From Monilinia fructicola (Eukaryota > Ascomycota > Leotiomycetes > Helotiales > Sclerotiniaceae), in the NCBI GenBank assembly GCA_008692225.1, contig VICG01000007.1, forward strand, positions 407,501-471,500: a DNA stretch of 64,000 nucleotides. Direction: 5' to 3'. Both the position numbers and the translations under genes were made by a program. This document shows positions 37,647-49,405 of this stretch, one piece after another (within the stretch, counting starts at the first letter, position 1; the number at the start of each line of letters is the position of its first letter). The notes under the pieces were generated by a model. It saw nothing but the letters and a program-made list of their open reading frames with translations. It was not told the DNA's origin and ran no database searches.

Positions 37647-38495
37647 AGTCGCCTACCCTACTTTTTTGCCACCCCCCCCCATTTGGCCAGCATTTTATAC
37701 CAAAAACGGCCATTTTAATGTATTAGTAACTCTACGAAAAATGAATATATGTTTTATAAATTTCAACTCAAGCTTTTATATATAATTATTAATAAATTCT
37801 GAAAATCTTAAATTTTTGCGATTTTTTTATAAAGAGTAATAAATGATTATAAAAAATCAGGATTTTCGGTTTGGGATTTATATGGATATCACATACAAAA
37901 TTGAAATTTTGAAATAAATATTTATCATTTTCAAATAAAAATAATTAAAAATAATCTATAAATTTTTATCAAATTTAGTAATCAATATATAGTAAATGAA
38001 ATATTTAAAATATATATAATAATTTAAAATTATTGAGTAAATTAAAATTAGAAATTTTTTATCTAAAATTTTATCGTTAAAATCTAAGAATCTATATTAA
38101 ACATTTGTTGTAAATGATAATATATTATTTAAATAATAAATTCAATTTAAATTAAATTAGCTTTGGGATTCTTTAATTTTTTTAGATTATTTTTAGCTAT
38201 TTTTGTTAAATAAATATAACTTTTTTTTAAAGATTTTCATTTTGTATAGGATTTACATATAAATCGAAAATTGGAATTTTAATTTTTTATAATCTTTTAT
38301 TGTTCTTTATTAGAAAATCGCAAAAATTTAAGATTTTTAGAATCTATTAATAATTATATATAGAAGCTTTAGTTAAAATTTAAAAAATATATATTCATTT
38401 TTCGTAGAGTTATAAATACGTTAAAATGGCCGTTTTTTGGTGTAAAATGCTGGCCAAATGGGGGGGGGGGGTGGCGAGAAGTAGGGTAGGCGACT
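37647..38495. mobile_element. Family A element, copy 3
   Basis: 849 bp with the same inverted repeats as copies 1 and 2 (AGTCGCCTACCCTAC at left, GTAGGGTAGGCGACT at right). Left flank TA, right flank CA, so one side of the target site has changed. The left C-tract has 9 and the right G-tract 12 bases, versus 8 and 7 in copy 1, showing tract-length drift. Confidence 0.75.
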
Positions 38496-39938
38496 CATGG
38501 GGTGAACGTACCCGTAGCTTAGCGCCCTGCTTATCGAACTCCCTCGTGGTAAAAGCAGACCCGAACATTCATTTTCCCGTGCACGTCTAGAAACACCGTC
38601 CACCATCATATGCCTTGTCCTCCTCACTGTTCGCAGCTTTCTCCGCCCCCCTATTTGATGTTTTTTCTTTCGGCAAGGTAACGGTATCATGTTTTATGTA
38701 CATTGTTTTGCGCTAACCTCCCGGGCGGATTCCTCACACATGTCCCAAAACATGAAACTTAATCGTCTTAAACACTCTCTTATTCCTACATAATACTGTG
38801 CGTGACCGCAGCCGGTCGCATATCCATCAATCTCCCACTGACCTGTAAGATCCCCACGCGCGTACACATTCCAAGTCAGCGTGGGTAAAATGAAGGAAGT
38901 TGAGCACAGCTAGATCCATGAACGAAGAAGCGGATTCAATAGCCAGCCTTTCAAAAAAAGCAAGCAAGCAAGCAAGCACTTAAATTGAGACAGCCGGACT
39001 CAAGAAATATCTCAGGACGCCAGCGGATGGGTGCGTCAGTCTTTCAATCAACCCACGCAATTGAGACGACTGCCATGGGGGAGAAACGTTCGAGCCAATG
39101 ATGTCCCTGACGTCCCTGAGACGAAAACACTTTATGTGTTCCTGTTTTTAGACTCGTCGCTGATTCTCATAGCGGTGATCCGTCATGATCCCAGTAGTGA
39201 AAGTACACCCCCCTCAAAGGTTTATGCTGGGAGCCGTGATGTCGTTAGCGGCTTGGATCTGTTGTCTTATTGCCATCGATTGCTCATGGATTGTATGCAC
39301 TCTCCGGAAAATGTAGTATTGCTTGGTAAGAAAATAGAAGCTTCGCATGTGCTTGTAATTCAGTCAGCGCGAGGACTGACCTCACATAGAACGTTGAAGT
39401 TTCAAGCACCGGGATCGACTATCCTACAGTATCTTTGCATCCTTCGTAACAATCTTTCGTACCACCCATGATTAAAGGGATGAATACATAGTGATCAATC
39501 TAATTGTCAGCGTTTTGGACACCCATGAGCTCTTGTCACATTCGTGATCAATTCTCTTTTTATAGCACGAGTTTTAGGATAGTCTGGATTGAATTAGAGG
39601 AACATGCTACACTTACCTCCATACTTTCGAAGGGGGAAAATCTCAAGTAGAACATCACGTCAAGGTACAACTTGATCTTATTACGTGGATTAGATGTCCA
39701 AAATTATAAAGCACATTAATGGTATCATCGCAAAACCCAGAACGTCCACTACGAAACCAGCACAGACTACTTCATTCGATCTGAAGAGTTTGGCACCGTT
39801 GCTCTTCAATCCTCCCATAGATGGGCTATGCGTTAGTTGTGCCATGGGTTACCTGACTCTAGCGATATCATACAGACTCGTAGATATTGAGCATAATGGG
39901 ATGTCATATCAAATCCTGAGGAAATTCTCAACATATCA
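38496..39938. other. Intergenic; one weak frame
   Basis: Contains an open frame of 146 codons (39031-39471, +) with stretches such as RDVVSGLDLLSYCHRLLMDC but no recognised domain, and a GCAAGCAA run near 38960. No gene can be asserted. Confidence 0.35.
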
Positions 39939-41004
39939 CTATCCTTCATTCTCCTTTCCGTCTCCACCCATGACGATTTTCAAACCAGCCCTCGCTCCCT
40001 CAACTGTGTGCTCCAACGCCGCCACCTTAGCCAAGACGCTCATCAACCTCGGATCTGCACTCTCCACCCTAACCTTCTCTTTGACTCTCACTTCTTCCCC
40101 TTTATACATAAACACCTCATCCATCTCATCATGTTCTAGTCTCCTCTGCGCTCCTATGGCAAAAGCTATCCTGCTCCCAAGATTCACTTGTTGTGCCACG
40201 GGTTCAAGGACTCGTATTGTGAGCAATAATGAACCATCAGAGATGGTGAGATCCAGTGAGAGATTGGAAGGTAATGACGGTGAAAAGGTATCGGGATCGA
40301 CCGGGTTATGAGCCCAGTTTAAGGAGGCAGGGGTTTGGGTGGGAGATTCAAGGAGAGAGGGCCCTTTGAGAACGAGCTTGGCTTCGGTGAGGATGCTGTG
40401 GAGAAGATGTAGCTGAGAGGATATAAAAAGAGCAGAGTGACGATCGCCAGTCCAGCGAGTTATATCGACGCAATCGAGACTTTGGTTCAGGAGTGTGCGG
40501 AGTTGAGTGAGGGGTTCGAGGAGAAGTGGTAGAGTTGGGGAGAGGGAAAAGGAAGTTGGTGGGATGGATTTGAGGCGGAGTTGAAGAGTCTAAAGATTTG
40601 AGAGTTAGCAGTGGATATCTGAAACTAATCCTGGCATTTCAGGCTTTGAGAAAGGTCGGGTAGAAGTGGTCAGCGAGGAGAGGGAAGACAAACTCCTTTA
40701 ACCACCTGAGTACCAACGCGTGTAATATGACCCTTCAAGTACTCGGAACGAGGTGATGACATGACAAGTGTAGATCCCGGTTCAACGGGCGCAAGAAGTG
40801 CATAGCAATCTTCGAGGCCCGTCTTTAGTGAGGCCAGGGTTTCTTGGAGTGATTCTAGAAGCCATGATAATTCACGTTCCTGAAATAGTTAGTCATCATT
40901 TGTCCCAAACATGTTTGATATAACAGATAGATATTCACCGTAGAATCATCCTCTTCTTTCCTTAACTCATGCGCAGGTAATGATGGCCAGACTGAGGTAG
41001 ACAT
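39939..41004 (-). CDS. rav2: Rogdi / RAV2 family subunit of the RAVE V-ATPase assembly complex
   Basis: 300 aa over three exons: 40939-41004, 40694-40879 and 39939-40589. Intron 1 is 59 bp (GTGAAT...TTCAG) and intron 2 is 104 bp with an unusual GTTTGT donor; both are phase 0. The protein begins MSTSVWPSLPAHELRKEEDD and continues ERELSWLLESLQETLASLKT and a conserved-looking SEYLKGHITRVGTQVVKG segment. It then has LTQLRTLLNQSLDCVDITRW and ends with a helical stretch (LMSVLAKVAALEHTVEGARA). Order and spacing match the Rogdi leucine-zipper family. In yeast, Rav2 with Rav1 and Skp1 promotes reassembly of the vacuolar H+-ATPase at the vacuole/endosome surface. Head to head with pop7 across 387 bp. 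Confidence 0.85.
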
Positions 41005-41391
41005 ATCGAAATAGATTTGGAATGAAAGTCACAAGCTGGAGGTCCGATGTTCATCAAGATGATGTAAATTGGTTGGTTAGATTGATTGGTGGAGCTGTGG
41101 CGCAGCGGAGTAGTGGCGCATAGCCAGCCCTATGACGTTAGTGCATGATAATTTCTGCCAGGCGGTGAACAAGTGTTTGATCTTAGTTAGTTTGGTACGT
41201 ACTTTATTTTACCCGCATAACAGTTCAAATGGAACTCGCAAATCTAAAGCCTCATCCTCCCCCCCAATCTTCCATCTGAATCATCAAAACTTTAATCACA
41301 AAACATTGCATCTCCAAAAATATCCAAACCCTTTAGCATCGTCCGCAAATCTCAAAGATACAATCAAACCGATATTCTAGACGGTAGAGAA
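41005..41391. promoter_or_regulatory. Shared divergent promoter of rav2 and pop7
   Basis: 387 bp between two start codons facing away from each other. It must hold both promoters and leaders. A GGCGCAGCGGAG motif lies near the middle. No TATA element can be assigned. Confidence 0.55.
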
Positions 41392-41988
41392 ATGGCTCCA
41401 TCAGTGTCCTCCACGAATGACAAGAAGCCCAAACTACCCAGAATTGGAAATAGTTTGTCAAAGTTATTTCCCCCCATAATTCATCAAGCTAATTTTGTGT
41501 GTGCAGACCAAAGAATCCAAAAGCGACCCCTCATGCACCCCGCAATCGCATCACCCCGCTCCTCCTCGGAGAAAGTCGTCTATGTATCTCCTCAATCATC
41601 ATTCATCGCAATTGTAAAGCGAGTCCGCAGATACCTTGATGGTGCCGAGTTTCGCGCCGGACCTACAATTTTGCCTACTACTGACAGAGAACTTATGAGA
41701 GAAATTGAAGAAGGCATCAAACACACTAGGATGGGAAAGAGAGCCGGGGGTGGTAGTGATGGAGAAGTTGTAATGAAAGGAACAGGAAAAGCAATCGAGA
41801 AAACTTTGACGTTGGCGAATTGGTGGCAGAAACAAGAAGGTGTGAGAGTAGTGCTTAGGACGAAGAGTATAGCGACCGTTGATGACATTGTGGGAGTTGG
41901 TGGAGAGGATGAAGATGAGGATTTGAAAGAGGATGATAGCAGGATCAGACGGGTTAGTGTGTTGGAAGTGGCTATCTCATACATTTAA
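41392..41988 (+). CDS. pop7: RNase P/MRP protein subunit POP7 (Rpp20, Alba fold)
   Basis: Reads 198 aa without a break, but a 54-bp in-frame stretch at 41453-41506 has a GTTTGT donor, a CTAAT branch-like site and a GTGCAG acceptor. Removing it yields RIGN-NQRIQKRPLMHP and a 180-aa protein that fits the family better. Key segments: IQKRPLMHPAIASP, EKVVYVSPQSSFIAIVKRVR (Alba strand/helix) and GTGKAIEKTLTLANWWQKQE, followed by a VRVVLRTKSIATVDDI strand and an acidic tail. Pop7 pairs with Pop6 and binds the RNA of RNase P and RNase MRP in the nucleus, for tRNA and rRNA processing. Whether the intron is constitutive or retained cannot be decided here. Confidence 0.87.
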   Translation: MAPSVSSTNDKKPKLPRIGNSLSKLFPPIIHQANFVCADQRIQKRPLMHPAIASPRSSSEKVVYVSPQSSFIAIVKRVRRYLDGAEFRAGPTILPTTDRELMREIEEGIKHTRMGKRAGGGSDGEVVMKGTGKAIEKTLTLANWWQKQEGVRVVLRTKSIATVDDIVGVGGEDEDEDLKEDDSRIRRVSVLEVAISYI

Positions 41989-42826
41989 TCGATGGGTTGG
42001 ATTTAATGCAGGACTTTGGGGTCGATGAGAGACTTTTGCAGAGGGACTAGACCTTGTTGGATTAATTGACCTGGAGGTACGGAGTTGGAGTATGGTGGTA
42101 TTAAATGTTACAAACGGGCGTAATGATATGGAATATCTGGAGGGACAGGCGCCAGTACCAGAACCAATTGTATATAAGTAGGGCGCAGAATGAATTGTAT
42201 GATTAAATACAGGACTGTACAGTCAAGGGACTTTCTATGTGTCTTTCATGCATCTTGATCTACTCTAAACTTGTGAATGTCATGGACGAGGTCAAATGGA
42301 AAAGATAAACTTGACTAATACGTAATCAAGTTCAAGTACAATGCCCAAACTCTTTTGAATAGATTATCGATGATAATGGAGTTAACTTCTATCAAGGACA
42401 GAGACGCCAAGCCCTATCAAAGTTGAAGGTATTTTGATTTTTATGAGCCAGGGTTTTCAGTCAAGCATATTGACTGCCCACCGTTTCTCGGTTCTCGGTT
42501 ACCGACAAGGGGCTAAACAAGGGGCTAAATAAGGGGTTGGATGAGTATGTGCTAGAAAGTTGTTAATTATCATCAATAAATTTTATGATCTGGCTCAAGA
42601 TTTGATTTTGTCAAGCTTTCAAAGATTTTGTAGGCCTTGCGCCATCTTTTATTTTGACTGTCTGCATCAGTTAAAATTTGATAAATGCTTGGTCTGATCT
42701 CTCTCCTTACAACTTTCCCACTCACAACGAATCTACACTTAACCACATTCTCAATAAATTCAACCTTTTACAACAACAGAATTAATTGACACCTCCATAC
42801 ATCTATAACAAAGACGTCTTGCAACA
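41989..42826. other. Intergenic, no gene seen
   Basis: Presumed 3' UTR of pop7 and promoter of the next gene. Contains a GGTTCTCGGTT and GGGGCTAAA direct repeat near 42485-42536. Confidence 0.5.
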
Positions 42827-43506
42827 ATGAGGCAGGCACAACCAATTCATCATCAGGGTAAATACATTCCTATCCCAGAGCTCTCCTCAATCATCAACTT
42901 TGACCTGTCTTGAATTAATGAATCGATCTTTCTAATTCTTTCTGTATAGGAATGGAAAGATTGGATATAAATAGAGTTGGAGGAATCACCAATATTCAAA
43001 CTGCTGGTATTGGTCAAAGAGACGTCAATGTTCTGTTTCGCGCTTCACCCATAGGCGGCCAAGGTTCCACTATGATAAGATCTCTGCGAATTGCCATGCA
43101 AACCCTGAAAAAGGCTGGAACAATCATGCTTAAGAGGGAGATTGCCCTACGTGGAGTCGTTGATTACAATGCGTTTCTAAAGATGCTGCAAATTATTGAT
43201 CCGCCTCTACTTATATCTAAGTTTATAAGCTTCATAAAGGGGTTTTATAGAGCGCATATTCGTACGGTCCTGAAGATCGCATTGGGACTGAGGGTTTTGC
43301 AACGAAAAATCGCAGCCCTAAGCGGACCCAATGCCGCAGAGGATGTAGAAGACTGGACCAAAGCACAACTCGCTGCAAATTTTATCCGTAAGTGCTTCAA
43401 CCATTGAACAAGTTTGGCAATACTTATACCTATTTCAGATTACTCTCTCAGTAAAATGAGGTGGGTTGACCAAAATCACTTGAGAGCCATTAGAGATTCT
43501 ACATAG
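42827..43506 (+). CDS. Unknown helical protein, 178 aa (paralogue of the gene at 44 kb)
   Basis: Three exons: 42827-42857, 42950-43387 and 43439-43506. The 31-nt first exon encodes MRQAQPIHHQ; a phase-1 intron (GTAAAT...TATAG) leads to GMERLDINRVGG. The middle has RASPIGGQ and then mostly hydrophobic and basic helices (VVDYNAFLKMLQIIDPP; RTVLKIALGLRVLQRKIAAL). The last exon adds HYSLSKMRWVDQNHLRAIRD. No known domain. It shares start, exon-1 length, intron phase and a PIGGQ motif with the convergent gene at 44018-44843, so the two are probably diverged duplicates. Function unknown. Confidence 0.7.
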
Positions 43507-44017
43507 ACAACAGCATACATCCAATGCATGCAAAGGTCGAAAACAACAATGCATGGCGGTCTGCCGATGATGGAATGAAGGAAGTTGAGAACAATGAAGG
43601 AAAACAGAACCATACTGACATGTTTGACCGCGTGGAGAGAGAGAGAAATCACGGCGGGAGAAAGCGGTTTGCATATCGAGTTTGATGAATCATGATGTTT
43701 TTGCCTAGAGTATCTCTCACAACAAGCTATGATCTTCACTCCAGTGATACATTTACACCGATTTTTTTAACTATTGCCAGGAATTAAATAGTCAATCAAG
43801 GCCTATACTATCTCCACTTTGCTCTCAGCAAGACAATATTCAATGCATCCGTTAAGTCCACTTCCACAAACTGGACAAAGCTCTGTTGGAGGACATAACC
43901 AAACCCAATAACCTGACAATTTTGCTGCTAATCAGCCAAAGAATATTGTAAGGGCGCCTAGCCTTTTTGTTCGTCGACTTCCACCTCCGAATTCATATTC
44001 TCATTCTCATTTTCAAT
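43507..44017. other. Convergent intergenic spacer
   Basis: 511 bp between two genes that point at each other. It must contain both terminators. No gene seen. Confidence 0.5.
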
Positions 44018-44843
44018 TTACAAATGACTTGATACCCGCTCAGGTCGCTCAACAATCAAACAATGAGAAAGCATAGCGTCACTGATGCTACGGAATTTAT
44101 CATTCTCCACATCTTTCAGTGATTTCAACATCAGCTTGCTCATCTTGATTTTAAGTTTTGAGACGGAGCGCAGAGTGGCCAGATATTCCACTGTAGATAA
44201 CAAATTAGTACATTGGCTTTGTCAAAGATGTAGTTGTGAAGTTACCTATTTCTAAGTGGGTAGATTCATCCTCGTCAACATTATCCTCACCGACTCTATT
44301 TCCTGTAACTTGAGCATCTGAGCGTTCTCTCCTCTGCATTTTTCGGACGTAGGCCCAGGTAGCGACTTTGTTACGAAAAGCCCTGCGGTCTTCAATGAGT
44401 CCGGTGATTATTGTCTTCAACAGTTGAGTTATCTCTAAGAAGCTCTTTCTAGAGACATTCTTCTCATTGTCTTTCTCCTCCAGGTCACAGAGAGCTATTG
44501 CAATGTAGTCATCTACCATTTTGAGATCATAATTGTCCGCCTCAATGTCAGACAGTTTGACAGCTTGACCGCCTATAGGAGCGTTGCGATTGATGAGATA
44601 GCGATTAGAGTCAGAGTTGTGACGGATAGAATCGGGTAGGTCGACGGTTATATGTTGCTCTGTTCTATGGTCAGGCCGTGATGGAGCATCTTCACTCGTC
44701 GGTGTGTTTCCCACAATAGTTTGGATGAGCAATGTCTCCATTCCTGTGTATTTGTGGTTAGTTACCGCAAGGATTGGCTGTAACAGTAGTTTGAGGCCTT
44801 GTGTTGACTCACTTTCGCCCTTGAGAGGTGCTGGTTGTCTCAT
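44018..44843 (-). CDS. Unknown helical protein, 233 aa (paralogue of the gene at 43 kb)
   Basis: Exons 44813-44843 (31 nt, MRQPAPLKGE), 44246-44743 and 44018-44190. Intron 1 is phase 1 (GTGAGT...ACACAG), leading to RMETLLIQTIVGN; intron 2 is phase 1 (GTAACT...CTACAG), giving LEIVEYLATLRSVS. The middle has RNAPIGGQAVKLSDIE, then VSRKSFLEITQLLKTIITGL and a Lys/Arg-rich segment (YVRKMQRRERSDAQ), an acidic GEDNVDEDEST stretch and a helical C-terminus. No recognised domain. A nearly identical first exon/intron layout links it to the gene at 42827-43506. Confidence 0.75.
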
Positions 44844-46804
44844 TTTGTCAATCCACAAGTTACTTTAACACTGCTATAGTTGGTTGTTAGCAAAAGCGTC
44901 TACATGGAATTCAGGTGAGATCAAAAAGGAGGATAGACTCTCATGGGAAGTCCACAATGGTATGTCTAACTATATTGAAATGGGTGTCAGAGAGAACGAT
45001 GCAAGATTACTTACTAGTAGGTGATTTTTAATCTTCTTTAGATGTCTAAACTGTTGATCTCAAGCGAGCTGGCTGAATTTTCACTTCAGGTCGAGTTCAA
45101 CGTTTATTTTGTGATGTTTTGGATGTAAAAGTGGGAAGACCGGTGTGGAGTTGTATGAAGAAGATCATAAACCCGATCAACATGAGCGGTGGGAGTCCTT
45201 ATATACCCTATCTTGACCTACCGTATTGCAAATTCAGTGTTGCGCCAGTGTTTGATACGGCTCAAACTCTTCAACGGGGGCGTACGGCGATTTTCTAATG
45301 CGCTATTGAGAGATCAGTAACGCGATATTAGAAATGGAATTATAGTACGGTCACTGGTTACGGTATTTGCATGTAAAGTCTGAACTTCCTTATATATCCT
45401 TAGAATTCAAGATCTTAGGAGTTCTACCTGGAGGTGGCGTCTGCGCTTGTTCAAGGGTATGTAGCTGGAGATGGTTTCATTATTGATTTTATGTGCCGCT
45501 GATTAAGTTTGAGCTCGAGAAATACTATGGCAGACCAAGCTTCGACATGCTAATTCTTTTCTATCTTCTTTAACGAATACTACTTCAAAGTTTCATTGCT
45601 TCATGCCACATCTATGATCCAGATATATTAAGACATCTATCGACAATTCCTTGAATATGTCTCAATACATGAGCATTCCTATAACTCGACTCGCTCATAG
45701 GTCAAACCATCCAGATAAATGCCATCATGACCATGATCCAAGCCCATGTCAGAATCTCCAAATATCACCACTTTGAAATTTAAAAGATCCAATGGCGCAC
45801 AGCGCACAATATCTCGCGGTCTTTTAAAACCGTACATGAATCTGCCTTCCAGAGAAAAATTGGCTTTCCTAGTTATATTCTTCCAGCATCATGTTATCTG
45901 TTGCTGGAGAGCCACAAGGAGGGATATTCTCGCTTACGAATATTGCAGGAGATGCCAGTCAGCGGTGCCCCTCTTCCACCACACCATATACAATAATATC
46001 CTTTTCATCATTTCTTTTCCTTGGCTCCGCATCATTTAGATGTGCTATATTTCGAGTATGTAAGATGATTTCCAACTTTGCACCCGTAATATCTCGGTTG
46101 CATATCGATAGTAGGCAAATTATTTGATTCATAATGTTGCGCACTTAAGGTCTGGATCTTGACGCATATCTGCAGTTGGACAAAACATATACATCCAACA
46201 TGCCATTTTCAATTTGCATATGTTTGTTTGGTCGGATCATTGGCATTCAGATATGTTGTTACTACTCAGTAGTGCATTGGAAATTCCAGCCTCCAGAATA
46301 TGAGAGATGATATGAAAACTTGCAAGATACCTACCCACATCCCCTCATCACATACTTCACGTCGAAGAATGATAGCATGATATGCTAGTACGATCCACTC
46401 AAGACACATGAGTGATAAATCTCAAACGGGAACTCGGCGTATGAACCACTACTTGATATTTACGCCGTGCGGATTTAAACTCCAGGATATCTCGCCATGA
46501 ATAAGCGATTGGTGAAGCAGACTATCATAAAGCTCATAGCCACTACCCCCCTCATTCACCCACAATGTTCTGCTCAATACACAAACTTCCATCACACTTC
46601 ATAATCAGCCTAGCTGGACGTTTATGTGATATGATGTTCACATGTGCGTGGTATAGAGGCATGGATTTCGAGCCCACCATTGGTACTAGGGTGAATATAT
46701 TGATTCAGAAGGCCAATATACAACGTTGACTTTGACAAAAAAACTCATGCCTTCGGATAAGAGATACCAAATCATCATTTTAACAACTGCGAAACTAAAT
46801 AACA
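44844..46804. other. Intergenic, no gene seen
   Basis: Two kilobases of ordinary composition upstream of the minus-strand paralogue. Short frames (for example 45746-46039) lack domain or splice support. Confidence 0.45.
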
Positions 46805-47110
46805 ATGGAAACGGAGGTCGACATCCGAAATGCCGAGCAGGAAAATCGCAAGGCACAGAGCGACTCTACTCAAGTGTCGCGAACACCGGCGATCCCACTT
46901 TACATCCCGACAGAAATGCAATCATCTATCGTAACGCTCTGGTCCGATCTCACTGGAATCGAAAATAAAGCACGTGAAAAATTCGCCCGAGATCAGCTAA
47001 ACCATGTGTGCCCGCTCCAACGCTTCTTTCCTCCATGCGAAAAGTTCCGCAGAAAGAATTCCTCAAGTTGGCCATGGCCAATGAAGACGAGTTTTGGCCA
47101 ACGCATGTAG
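46805..47110 (+). CDS. Unknown short protein, about 101 aa
   Basis: Starts METEVDIRNAEQENRKAQSD and has a plausible amphipathic helix (MQSSIVTLWSDLTGIENKAR), then a less protein-like tail after HVCPLQRFFPP, which suggests an unseen intron or an end near there. No family recognised. It is convergent with the minus gene at 47308-47739. Confidence 0.4.
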   Translation: METEVDIRNAEQENRKAQSDSTQVSRTPAIPLYIPTEMQSSIVTLWSDLTGIENKAREKFARDQLNHVCPLQRFFPPCEKFRRKNSSSWPWPMKTSFGQRM

Positions 47111-47307
47111 CAAACCCAACATTGAGCAGCCCACACATTCCACCCCTTTTATCCTCCCCAGACACCTGATTCTCCAAAGATGAAAGTCTACCGCTCGGGA
47201 CTCCCCGCCGGCGCCTCGCATGATTCTCAATCCCAAATCACCCATGTCGCAAATGCGAACGGATCGCGAACCACCCATCGCTATCCGCTTCCACATCCGT
47301 CGCACCA

Positions 47308-47739
47308 TCAAAGACCTGTCCCCGCCGGATTAATCCCAAGCGCACGATACATGTTCTTCTGTTTTCCCACAAGATCCACGGATTTTCGCTGTTGCTCCCC
47401 TGTTTCGATGCGCTCAGCCGCCTGGTTCCAGAGTTCGACGTCGGTTTCGAAGGATTGAGCGTGCGGATCAATGGCATCTATACCTCCCAAGGCATCTTCG
47501 ATATCCTTGGTTCTTTGTTCCATCTTGCTAAGACGCAGATTGAGCTCGCTGATTTTGGCTTCGTGTTCCTTGATGAGTGTGGTGAGGTCTTTTGTTGGCG
47601 TTTTGTCCTTTTGGGCTCGAGGGCCCAGGGTGGAGTGAGCGGGGCTGCAGAGTTGGTTGGTGAGAGACTGGCGGCTTGGTATGTGGTAGTTAGAACGTGG
47701 AGCCCGCTGTGCGATCTAGTCAGGTACTGACCTTTCCAT
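47308..47739 (-). CDS. Small coiled-coil protein, 114 aa
   Basis: Exon 1 is 47732-47739 (ATGGAAAG, 8 nt), then an 87-bp intron (GTCAGT donor, CTAAC branch, CTGCAG acceptor), then exon 2 at 47308-47644. The join gives MESPAHSTLGPRAQKD. Residues about 25-60 form a clear heptad-type coiled coil (DLTTLIKEHEAKISELNLRL; SKMEQRTKDIEDAL). The rest is charged (ETDVELWNQAAERIETGEQQ) and ends NMYRALGINPAGTGL. Composition and splice fit favour a real gene; partner and role unknown. Confidence 0.6.
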
Positions 47740-49405
47740 TTTGCTTGACGCGTTAAAATTTGCGAAAGTGTGGTCCTGTTTCGTCGAGAGGTGGTTTATT
47801 GACTTAATATTTTCGGTCTTGGGTAGAGTTGTTTTTGTTTAGAAGAGTAAGATGGGCTGCATAAATAACGTTTGATGTCTTCAATGACATACCTAGGGTG
47901 CATCAAGTTTTCGTGAGGAAAAGCTCGCATTCACTTCATCGAACCGCGCGAATCTTCTATCGTACTCTTGTCCCTTTCTCCATCTGCTGTACGCGCAGTC
48001 GAAAGCCACCTACATCATACCCACAGTCCGAGATATGTACAGCTTTTCTCTTCTCTGTGAAAGGGAGGAGATTCATTGGGTAGCGATCATTCTATCGTCC
48101 AAAAGAGGGTACTGCAGTCTCTCCGCCCCCTTCCCCATCAATAACATCGAGCTACGCAATCCGTACCATTTTCCAAAAGAGTAACACATTAGCTCGAAAA
48201 CCGTTCCTGACCCGATTGTACTGACTGATGACACTTCCAGATACCCGAACAACACCGCATACAGCCACGAACCAAACGCTAGCACCCACCTCCACCTCCA
48301 CCTCCACATCGAACCTCCAACTCATATATTTGACGCCTCCCTGCATAGCTCGAAATACCTCAAAACAGCTCCCAGCATCGTGACCGCCCATCCTCCCGCC
48401 CTACATTCTATCAACCCTGCACTTCCAAGCCCCCTCGCTATTACTTCTCGCCCCTTCCATCTCGCTTCGATAGAAAAGGCCACCTACCCCGCGGGAGTTC
48501 GAGTCAGTCAAACATCTATCTCATCATATACATCGACACAACATCCAAAGCGGCGATCTCCACGCAAAACACGAGCGTTCAACAATTTGACGAATGACGA
48601 AGGAGCGCGAGGCAGTCGGAATGCGCGAATGAACAGGAATCAGATGGCGTCTTCCTTCAATCAAACACACGCCTTGATAGCATGCATGAGAGCGATCGCA
48701 TGATGACACTTCAGATGCACCCACAATCCCATCACTTACCACGCAGCAATCACGAGAAGCTCAACGTTAGCTGCGCGAGATTGTCGCTTGGCGACGACGG
48801 CCCCGTGAAATATGGACCTGGGGTCTGGCTAAGCGAATCAATATGCGGGAGGGGCTACGGAGGGCAGAAAGGATGGTGAGGAACTTGGTCGACATGTTTG
48901 ACAATTTAAGTTAGTCGGTAATGAGAGGACGATGGGTGTTCAAGTACTACGGTGGTCAAGTAATTTTGAAATATATTGAAAAATTGGGTAGAGATGGAAG
49001 GGAATAGTGCCAAGAGATAATTAGAGGAGACTCTATCCCTTCGTACCCCTTCGGCTCTTCATCTCCAACCACTCGACTTCTCATAAAAATTAAGATCTAC
49101 TTTCTATCGGAAGAGAAGCCTAAATAAAAGAAAGGATAAGAAACACACTACTCATACATTAAGAAAGAGCGAAAAATATCGAAAGAAGCTTAAAAAGTTA
49201 TTCGATTCTATGTACAATCCTTTCGTTACCACCCTAGTATCTCCGCATTTTTGGTATCATAAAAAAGCAGGGAACTTGCTAATCGCTACAGTGATATACA
49301 AAATCGATGGCCTTGCCTTCCAACCCCATCCCCCCTAACTCCACCCCTTTAATCCCTCCCTTGATTTCTGATCGCTCAGATCTCCCGTCAATACAACTCC
49401 AATCA
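47740..49405. other. Intergenic, no gene seen
   Basis: Ordinary composition with a CCACCT repeat near 48288-48305. Overlapping frames on both strands around 48.1-48.9 kb lack convincing protein character. Confidence 0.45.

Noticed and set aside
48073..48879. Several overlapping frames of 60-107 codons on both strands
   Set aside because: No domain, no consistent composition, no splice joins.
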